NCBI GenBank assembly: GCA_002412765.1
Contig: DHVR01000012.1
Span: forward strand, 1-45,821
Reading direction: 5' to 3'
Source of the DNA: Leptolinea sp. UBA5203
GTDB lineage: Bacteria; Chloroflexota; Anaerolineae; Anaerolineales; Anaerolineaceae
DNA: 45,821 nt
The number at the start of each line of letters is the position of its first letter. Position 1 is the stretch's first letter. The position numbers and the translations under genes are program-made. The notes below the pieces were generated by a model. It did no database searches. It was not told where the DNA came from and was given only the letters and a program-made list of their open reading frames with translations. Positions 40,172 through 45,821 of this stretch are shown here, one piece after another.

Positions 40172-42628
40172 ATGTTTGCAGAAGTCATTGTCAATTTAGC
40201 CCAACTGGAATCCGCTTTCGATTATGAAATTCCGGCTGAGTTGCAGGACAAATTGTTGCCCGGCAGCCTGGTTTTGGTTCCCTTTGGCCGGCAAACACTG
40301 CAAGGCATTGTCTCCGCCCTGCGCGAAACCAGCACCGTACCAACCACCAAACCCATCCATGCCCTGCTGGATAGCGAACCCGTTCTGACCCCTGCCCAAA
40401 TGAAGTTAGCCTTCTGGCTTTCAGAAGAGACGCTCACTCCCCTCTCCCAATGCTTTGAGTTGATGCTGCCGCCCGGCCTCTCCCAGCACGCGGATACGCT
40501 CTATCAAAAAGTCGACCTGATTCCCCCCTCAAATGAAAAGATTGGTTCCGTGCAGCAGCGCATACTCAACTTGCTGGCAGAGCGTGGTCCGCTGCGCGGG
40601 AGACAATTGGAACGAGCCTTCAGTCACCAAAACTGGAAAGCGGCCATGCAATCACTACAGCGCAAGGGCTGGGTCATCAGTCAGGCCGTGCTCTCGCAAC
40701 CTACCGTCAAACGCAAACTCGTCCCCGCTATCCGCCTGATTCGGGAATTTCCCGCCGACTTGCAGCTCAGTAAAGTTGCGGCCGTACAGCAACGGCGCAT
40801 GAGCGTGCTGCAATTTCTGGCAACAGAACAGGAGAATACCGCCCAGGCCTGGGTCATTGCCCAAACCGGCGCAAAAAACGAGGATATTCACTTGCTGCAA
40901 ACCCTGGGATATCTTGAGATTGTGGATCAGGAAAGCATCCGGGATCCCCTAGATCATTTATCCCAACAAAGCGAAGTCGATATCACCCTGACCGCGGAAC
41001 AGGATCTCATTCTCCAAACCCTAAAAGAGCAGCTCGATGCACCAGAAAAGAAGTTGCAGCCCGCTTTGCTGCACGGCATCACTGGTTCAGGTAAAACCGA
41101 AATCTATTTGCAGCTCACCCAGCATATTTTGGAAAAGGACCGCCAGGCTATCATTCTGGTGCCGGAGATTTCCCTCACCCCGCAGACCATCCGCCGCTTT
41201 CTAAACCGCTTTGGCGATAAAATCGGCGTAATTCATTCCCGGCTCACCCCTGGGGAGCGTTACGACACCTGGCGCAGAATTCGTGACGGCGAAATCAAGG
41301 TGGTCATTGGACCGCGCAGCGCGTTGTTTGCCCCTGTCAAATCCCCCGCCCTGATCATCCTGGATGAATGCCATGATGAATCCTACTATCAACGGGAACC
41401 GGCACCCTCCTATGACAGCACAGCAGCCGCTGTTGAGTACGCCAAATTGTGCCATGCCCTGGTGCTGCTCGGCAGCGCCACCCCATCCATCACCAGCCTC
41501 TACCGCGCTCAACATGAAAACTGGCAGCTCTTCACCCTCACCCAGCGCGTATCGCTGGACCAGGCCAACCCCAAAGCAGCCGTGCCGGTCCTCCCCCCGG
41601 TGGAAATTGTGGATATGCGTCAGGAGCTGCAGAGCGGTAACCGCTCCATGCTCAGCCGCGCGCTGCAATCCGCCCTGATAGACGTGCTGGATCAACAGCA
41701 GCAGGCGATCTTGTTTCTCAACCGCCGCGGCAGTTCCACCTACGTCTTCTGCCGCAATTGCGGTTTCGTCTTAAAATGTCCGCGCTGCGATCTGGCGCTA
41801 ACCCTACATTTGCAGGCGAATCAGGCGCATGGGGAGAAACTGCAATGTCACACCTGCAGTTACACCCGCTCCATGCCAGCCAAATGCCCGCAATGCGGCA
41901 GCATCCACATTCGTCATTTTGGCTCCGGCACTCAGAAAGTACAAGAGATTGTGCAGCAGCTCCTGCCTGAAGCGAGACTCTTGCGTTGGGACGCGGAAAC
42001 CGCGCACGGCAAAAATGCTGATGAACTCATTATGAATAGCTTTGTCCATCACAAAGCCGATATTCTGATTGGCACGCAAATGGTGGCCAAGGGATTGGAC
42101 CTTCCACGGGTCACCCTGGTGGGGGTGATCCTGGCGGACGTGGGCTTAAACTTCCCCGATTACCGCACCGGTGAACGTTCCTTCCAATTGTTAACTCAAG
42201 TTGCCGGACGGGCTGGGCGTTCCTCCCTGGGTGGCAAAGTGATTTTCCAAACCTTTACCCCGGAGCATTACGCCATTCAAGCCGCAGCGCAGCATGATTT
42301 TCAGCAATTCTATGGTCTTGAAATCAAGCACCGCCGGCAGCACGGCTATCCCCCCTTCACCCGTCTGATTCGTCTGGAATACAAGCACCGCGATGCACAG
42401 CATGCCAGTGAAACCGCCGCGAATTTAAAATCCGCCCTGGATCAATGGGCAAAGCAGGAAGGTTTTCACGAAACAGAAATCAAAGGTCCAACCCCCTGCT
42501 ATTTTCAACGCGTCAATGGATTTTACCGCTGGCAAATCCTGCTCAGCGGGCCGGACCCGATCCGCTTACTGCGCAACAAACCCCTGATGGATTGGAAAAT
42601 CGAGGTTGACCCACCCACCCTGCTATAG
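40172..42628 (+). CDS. priA: Primosomal replication-restart helicase PriA
   Basis: PriA reloads the replicative helicase at stalled forks. The 818-residue protein is complete: the N-terminal 3'-DNA-binding domain (VIVNLAQLESAFDYEIP), a winged-helix region (about 125-240), and the SF2 helicase with Walker A GITGSGKTEIY and DEXH box DECHD (usually DEEH, changed only at the free position). The zinc-binding cluster has eight Cys (CRNCGFVLKCPRCD, CHTCSYTR..., CPQCGS), and helicase motifs GTQMVAKGLD and VAGRAGR follow. It is somewhat longer than the E. coli protein. AGGA lies nine bases before ATG 40172. A palindrome with a T-run follows at 42673 and may end the transcript. Confidence 0.96.
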   Translation: MFAEVIVNLAQLESAFDYEIPAELQDKLLPGSLVLVPFGRQTLQGIVSALRETSTVPTTKPIHALLDSEPVLTPAQMKLAFWLSEETLTPLSQCFELMLPPGLSQHADTLYQKVDLIPPSNEKIGSVQQRILNLLAERGPLRGRQLERAFSHQNWKAAMQSLQRKGWVISQAVLSQPTVKRKLVPAIRLIREFPADLQLSKVAAVQQRRMSVLQFLATEQENTAQAWVIAQTGAKNEDIHLLQTLGYLEIVDQESIRDPLDHLSQQSEVDITLTAEQDLILQTLKEQLDAPEKKLQPALLHGITGSGKTEIYLQLTQHILEKDRQAIILVPEISLTPQTIRRFLNRFGDKIGVIHSRLTPGERYDTWRRIRDGEIKVVIGPRSALFAPVKSPALIILDECHDESYYQREPAPSYDSTAAAVEYAKLCHALVLLGSATPSITSLYRAQHENWQLFTLTQRVSLDQANPKAAVPVLPPVEIVDMRQELQSGNRSMLSRALQSALIDVLDQQQQAILFLNRRGSSTYVFCRNCGFVLKCPRCDLALTLHLQANQAHGEKLQCHTCSYTRSMPAKCPQCGSIHIRHFGSGTQKVQEIVQQLLPEARLLRWDAETAHGKNADELIMNSFVHHKADILIGTQMVAKGLDLPRVTLVGVILADVGLNFPDYRTGERSFQLLTQVAGRAGRSSLGGKVIFQTFTPEHYAIQAAAQHDFQQFYGLEIKHRRQHGYPPFTRLIRLEYKHRDAQHASETAANLKSALDQWAKQEGFHETEIKGPTPCYFQRVNGFYRWQILLSGPDPIRLLRNKPLMDWKIEVDPPTLL

Positions 42629-42667
42629 CCATTTCCCCTTATTTATATTATCAATGGATACATAGTC

Positions 42668-42695
42668 GTAGGGGCGACCGGCGGTCGCCATTTTT
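42668..42695 (+). terminator. GTAGGGGC palindrome acting as likely priA terminator
   Basis: GGCGACC-GGC-GGTCGCC (42673-42689) is a seven-pair GC-rich stem followed by ATTTTT on the plus strand, 45 bases after the priA stop. It begins GTAGGGGCGA, like the repeat at 29059, so it is also a member of that family. Confidence 0.55.
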
Positions 42696-42907
42696 GGGGG
42701 AAAGTCCCCTTTATCATTTGAATTCATTAAAGATTAGTATTGGTTAATAAGAAAAAATGAGGTTTGTTGGAAATTAGTTCTTGTTTGGGTTTCTCACGTG
42801 AGGTTCCTCTAAATCGTGATTCATTAAGAGAAATTGTCTTAATATTGGAAAGATGAAAAATCAGGCTTATCCAATATTATTTTTGCAAATTTTTCCCATC
42901 TTTCGTG

Positions 42908-42977
42908 GGCTGCCAAATATGTAGAAGCAATTCAAAGTACTCGAAGAGTATGAATTGCCTCTACATATTTGGCAGCC
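42908..42977. repeat. 70-base imperfect inverted repeat, GTAGnGGC family
   Basis: The outer arms GGCTGCCAAATATGTAGA and TCTACATATTTGGCAGCC pair perfectly over 18 bases. After one mismatch, GCAATTCA pairs with TGAATTGC, and after a three-base bulge TACTC-GAA-GAGTA closes the loop. The inner GTAGAAGCAATTCA is the same core as in the 8327 palindrome. Confidence 0.8.
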
Positions 42978-43082
42978 TTCCTTCGCCTTATACAATTTCC
43001 AGAATTAAAATAGCAAAAGCAAACGGAAGGTCTATCATTCTTCAATTGCGCAATTCTCTTTGATAAATCCAACCTATCCAAC

Positions 43083-43111
43083 AAAAAAGGCTGCCTGTGA
43101 AGGGCAGCCTT
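43083..43111 (-). terminator. Intrinsic terminator of the rho-M23 operon
   Basis: On the minus strand AAGGCTGCC, a seven-base loop and GGCAGCCTT form a nine-pair stem followed by TTTTG, 22 bases after the M23 stop. Confidence 0.88.
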
Positions 43112-43133
43112 AATGATTTATTCAATAGTCAGA

Positions 43134-44258
43134 CTATGGCAGAACATACCAGGGATTGATAAACCCGCCATTCTGACGAATTTCAAAATGAAGGTGAGAG
43201 CCGGTTGAATTACCCGTGCTGCCTGCCAAACCAATCAGATTTCCCTGCATGACGTTTTGGCCGCAGTAAACACTAATGGTGTCAAGGTGAGCATACAACG
43301 TGTGATACCCGTTGCCATGATCGATCATCACCATGTTCCCATAGCCGCCGCTGCTTCCCGCAGCATACACGACCACGCCGCTATCGGCTGCATAAACCGG
43401 AGCACCGGTGCCGGCGGCAATATCAATCGCTAGATGTCCCGACCAGTAATCATTGCCGGAGAGGAAATGGTTATTGGCTGGCCAAATAAATCCACCCGAA
43501 CCAACATAGCCATTGGCAGGAATTTCACAACCGCCGGCAACTGTTTTATTAGCTCCCGCGTTAGCCCGCCAAATGGTAGGCACCACCCACTGCTGCATTT
43601 CACGAAATCCACCCGGAATCATTACAAAGCTACCCGGCGTGATCTGGGGATTGGTCATATCCAGCTTGTTGCCAGGCCAGGAGACAATATCCATGGGGTC
43701 CACATAATACTTGGTGGCTACTTTATCCAGCGTATCGTCTTCTTTCCATTGGTACAAAATACCATCTACCGGGGGAATATACAAACGCATACCAGGAGCA
43801 ATACTATGAGGATCATCATTGAGCGTGTCGTAATTTGCCCACAATACCGTTTCCGGTTTCAATTTATATTTACCGGCGATACCAAAAATCGCATCTCCCT
43901 GTTCAATGGTGTAGACTTCAACCCGATCACGGGATCGTTCAGGGACGGTGGTTTTGGGTTCAACCACGCGCACAATCTCATCAGTCTTGGAAATTTGCTG
44001 CAATGGAGGCAGGGAAACACTGGCCGCAGCTTCAGGGGTAATCTCTAACTGTGGTACAACTTCTTCCTTGATGCCAAAATTTTCCTTTGGATCAAAAGCT
44101 GCCGATATAGCCACGGGAGCCCGTGAGGTTAATAATACGGTCATGTAAATTGTGGTGGCAATCGAGACTGCCCACAAGACGCGCGGGGCCCACCGTTGAA
44201 TTCCAGCAGGCTTGGAATGCGCCTGCTGATTTTCTGATTGAGTGGAAGGGGTATTCAT
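43134..44258 (-). CDS. LysM-domain M23 metallopeptidase (cell-wall hydrolase)
   Basis: The 374-residue protein has a single membrane anchor near residues 30-50 (WAVSIATTIYMTVLLTS) and two LysM domains that bind peptidoglycan (about 115-165, VYTIEQGDAIFGIAGKYKL; about 170-220, YQWKEDDTLDKVATKYYV). A C-terminal M23 endopeptidase domain follows, with zinc motifs HLAID (HxxxD) and SHLHFEI (HxH) and the conserved HGNGYHTLYAHLD. The start is ATG 44258 with GAGGA upstream; the longer frame to 44414 lies inside rho. It begins two bases after the rho stop, so both are one transcript, with a terminator at 43083. It should cleave peptidoglycan cross-links during growth or activate other enzymes. Confidence 0.91.
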   Translation of the reverse strand: MNTPSTQSENQQAHSKPAGIQRWAPRVLWAVSIATTIYMTVLLTSRAPVAISAAFDPKENFGIKEEVVPQLEITPEAAASVSLPPLQQISKTDEIVRVVEPKTTVPERSRDRVEVYTIEQGDAIFGIAGKYKLKPETVLWANYDTLNDDPHSIAPGMRLYIPPVDGILYQWKEDDTLDKVATKYYVDPMDIVSWPGNKLDMTNPQITPGSFVMIPGGFREMQQWVVPTIWRANAGANKTVAGGCEIPANGYVGSGGFIWPANNHFLSGNDYWSGHLAIDIAAGTGAPVYAADSGVVVYAAGSSGGYGNMVMIDHGNGYHTLYAHLDTISVYCGQNVMQGNLIGLAGSTGNSTGSHLHFEIRQNGGFINPWYVLP

Positions 44259-44260
44259 GA

Positions 44261-45535
44261 TTATTTTTCCTCGGATAAACCTTCCAGAAACTCGAGATTT
44301 TCTTTTGTTTTGGAAAGTCGTTGCAGGATGGCTTCTGTCGCCACGGACATATCCAGATTGGCACCCTGGGGTGCTGGGGCGATCATCTGTAAATACATGC
44401 GGCGCATCAACCATACGCGAGATAACACATCCGGTCCAAGTAGTAATTCTTCGCGGCGTGTTGAGGATCTTTCAATATCAATAGCCGGGAAAATGCGGCG
44501 TTCCTGCAATCTACGGGAGAGATGCAGCTCCATATTACCGGTGCCTTTAAATTCTTCGTAAACTACATCATCCAGGCGTGAGCCGGTATCCACCAGCGCG
44601 GTGGCTATGATGGTCAGGGAGCCGCCCTCTTCAATGTTACGGGCAGCACCAAAGAAACGTTTGGGAGGATATAAGGCCGAGGGATCCATACCGCCGGATA
44701 GGGTTCGTCCGGAAGGATTGACCACCAGGTTGTAGGCCCGTGCCAGTCGAGTCAGGGAGTCCATCAAAATGACCACATCCCGGCCAACTTCCACCAGACG
44801 TTTGGCACGTTCCAGGGTGATCTCTGCGGCACGCACGTGGGAGCTTACCGGTTCATCAAAGGTGGATGCGACCACTTCGGCGTCCACGGAGCGGTCCATG
44901 TCCGTTACTTCTTCCGGTCGCTCGCCGATCAGGGCGATGATCAGATGAATACTGGGGTCCTTGGTGGTGATGGCGTTGGCTATGTCCTTGAGGATGGTCG
45001 TCTTGCCGGATTTAGGTTGGGAGACGATCAAACCGCGCTGGCCGCGGCCAATGGGAGCGATCAGATTGATCAAACGCGTAGAAAGCACGGTCGGATCTGT
45101 TTCCAGATCAAAGCGCTTTTCCGGAAAGATGGGCGTCAAACTTTCAAAGCGGGGACGATTTCGGGCTTCATCAGCCGAAATGCCGTTAATGGTTTCTACC
45201 TTTAAGAGGCCGTAATGCCGTTCTGAATCACGTGGAGGACGAACATGACCGATCACCAAATCACCGCTGCGTAAATTATGCCGCCGTAATTGGGCTTGCG
45301 AGACATACACGTCTTCACTGCCAATCTGATAATTTGACCTTAAAAACCCGATACCCTCGTTCATAATCTCGAGGATGCCTCCGCGCACTTCAAGGCCTTC
45401 CTGTTCTGCCTCGTACTGGCGGATTTTCACCAACAACATTTCTTTTTTAAGACGCTCAGCGTTGGGGATAGTAAGTTCTTTCCCCATCTGACGCAGCTTC
45501 TGCAGTGGCTCTTTCTCTAAATCTTTAATTTCCAT
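44261..45535 (-). CDS. rho: Transcription termination factor Rho
   Basis: Rho is the ring ATPase that ends transcription on untranslated RNA. The 424-residue protein is complete: the N-terminal Rho-N helices (PLQKLRQMGKELTIPNAERLKKEMLLVKI), the cold-shock-like RNA-binding domain (EGIGFLRSNYQIGSEDVYVS), Walker A PKSGKTT, GERPEEV, Walker B VVILMDSLTRLARAYN, and the secondary RNA-binding Q-loop (LVDTGSRLDDVVYEEFKGTGN). It has no long N-terminal insertion, unlike many Actinobacterial forms. The ATG at 45535 has only a weak ribosome site. The promoter at 45752-45780 leaves a leader of about 210 bases, long enough for the autogenous control known for rho. Confidence 0.97.
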   Translation of the reverse strand: MEIKDLEKEPLQKLRQMGKELTIPNAERLKKEMLLVKIRQYEAEQEGLEVRGGILEIMNEGIGFLRSNYQIGSEDVYVSQAQLRRHNLRSGDLVIGHVRPPRDSERHYGLLKVETINGISADEARNRPRFESLTPIFPEKRFDLETDPTVLSTRLINLIAPIGRGQRGLIVSQPKSGKTTILKDIANAITTKDPSIHLIIALIGERPEEVTDMDRSVDAEVVASTFDEPVSSHVRAAEITLERAKRLVEVGRDVVILMDSLTRLARAYNLVVNPSGRTLSGGMDPSALYPPKRFFGAARNIEEGGSLTIIATALVDTGSRLDDVVYEEFKGTGNMELHLSRRLQERRIFPAIDIERSSTRREELLLGPDVLSRVWLMRRMYLQMIAPAPQGANLDMSVATEAILQRLSKTKENLEFLEGLSEEK

Positions 45536-45751
45536 TGAAAATATATCTCTTGTATTTTACCTGCCCTGAAGGTTTACCATAACAATACTGCCTGAAGAGA
45601 GTCTCCAGGGGTCAGTGAATTGTCATGAGTTGACAGGAATTGTTTGAACGGGATTAACAGACAACAAACACCTTGCACCAGTGGTGCCGTTCTTGCTACT
45701 ACTATCCATTAAGTTAAATCAAATTTAAATGTGGGTAAATTCTGATACAAA

Positions 45752-45780
45752 ATTATAGCATGCCCATTTCAATAAAGCAA
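45752..45780 (-). promoter_or_regulatory. SigA-type promoter of rho, with a long leader
   Basis: On the minus strand TTGCTT (45780-45775), a 17-base spacer and a perfect TATAAT (45757-45752) predict a start near 45745. The roughly 210-base leader (45536-45745) contains a small hairpin, TGTCA-TGAGT-TGACA, at 45621-45635 and no open frame that I can support. Confidence 0.7.
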
Positions 45781-45821
45781 GTATACCATGTCAAGGGGTT
45801 ACAGTCACAAATATCCATAGA

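Larger units (their letters stand above)
42629..43133. other. 505-base convergent gap between priA and the M23 gene
   Basis: The gap holds no gene. It contains the GTAGGGGC palindrome and possible terminator at 42668-42695, then GGGGGAAAGTCCCC (42695-42709), a small hairpin. A 70-base inverted repeat lies at 42908-42977 and the minus-strand terminator at 43083-43111. The stretch 42710-42907 is AT-rich and shows nothing I can identify. Confidence 0.5.

Noticed and set aside
40172..42628. Defective DEXH box in PriA (DECH instead of DEEH)
   Set aside because: The changed residue is the variable third position; Asp, Glu and His are intact and all other motifs are present.
44259..44414. Upstream extension of the M23 gene to 44414
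   Set aside because: It lies entirely inside rho in another frame, and the ATG at 44258 has a ribosome site and precedes the membrane anchor.
1..45821. tRNA or rRNA genes, prophage, integrated element or resistance island
   Set aside because: I looked for T-loop motifs, 16S/23S-like blocks, integrases and transposases in all gaps and found none.

Overview
The window most likely comes from a member of the Chloroflexota, class Anaerolineae, probably an uncultured lineage. This is an inference from gene content: secreted lipoproteins with threonine/proline-rich spacers, one carrying an NBR1-type Ig-like domain; a stand-alone rplS; a rho gene followed by a LysM/M23 peptidase; an ATP-cone/nucleoside kinase fusion; and many large polytopic glycosyltransferase-like proteins. 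There is no 16S rRNA here to settle it. Base composition is moderate and even. I see no phage genes, insertion-sequence transposases, CRISPR arrays, tRNAs or rRNAs. It reads as ordinary chromosome with small palindromic repeats in the gaps.

Layout. Bases 47-6802 (minus) hold a run of an amidohydrolase, two tandem paralogous GT-C-like membrane proteins and an NBR1-domain lipoprotein. Bases 7281-10678 hold a YihY/BrkB membrane protein, an SH3b lipoprotein and the divergent ATP-cone/nucleoside kinase. Bases 10691-14866 (minus) hold a PilZ protein, a small unknown protein, XdhC, MsrB, a lipoprotein and homoserine dehydrogenase. Bases 15543-18006 hold a MoaD-like sulfur carrier, a zinc-ribbon membrane protein, a GNAT enzyme and a small Cys protein. 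Bases 18160-21430 hold uvrC overlapping a degenerate receiver protein, then an alpha/alpha-toroid protein. Bases 22161-29052 hold a GT-C-like protein, a DinB-like protein, rplS, murI, an orphan NarL-type histidine kinase and a fatty-acid hydroxylase. Bases 29150-32806 (minus) hold an S9 peptidase, SixA and a lipoprotein. Bases 33093-37126 hold a three-gene operon: an old-yellow-enzyme-type reductase plus the large and small subunits of aconitase X. Bases 37950-42628 hold amrB (MEMO), a CNNM/CorC transporter and priA. Bases 43134-45535 (minus) hold rho followed by the LysM/M23 peptidase.

The most interesting unit is 33093-37180. It is a tightly packed operon with its own extended -10 promoter and a strong terminator. 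It combines a three-domain flavin/Fe-S/FAD reductase with both halves of aconitase X, which suggests a dehydration-then-reduction pathway for an unidentified substrate. The reductase has Asp in place of one of its four cluster cysteines. Other points of note are several genes (uvrC, murI, a GNAT enzyme) that appear to be transcribed leaderless, a pseudo-receiver translationally coupled to uvrC, an amidohydrolase that has lost two expected catalytic residues, and at least four families of palindromic or MITE-like repeats.

Promoters recognisable by eye follow a TTGnnn-17-TAnnnT pattern, or an extended TGnTAAAAT pattern. Most genes use a clear AGGAGG-type ribosome binding site, which I used to correct the starts of about a dozen genes. 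All functions are inferred from sequence motifs; no database search was run.
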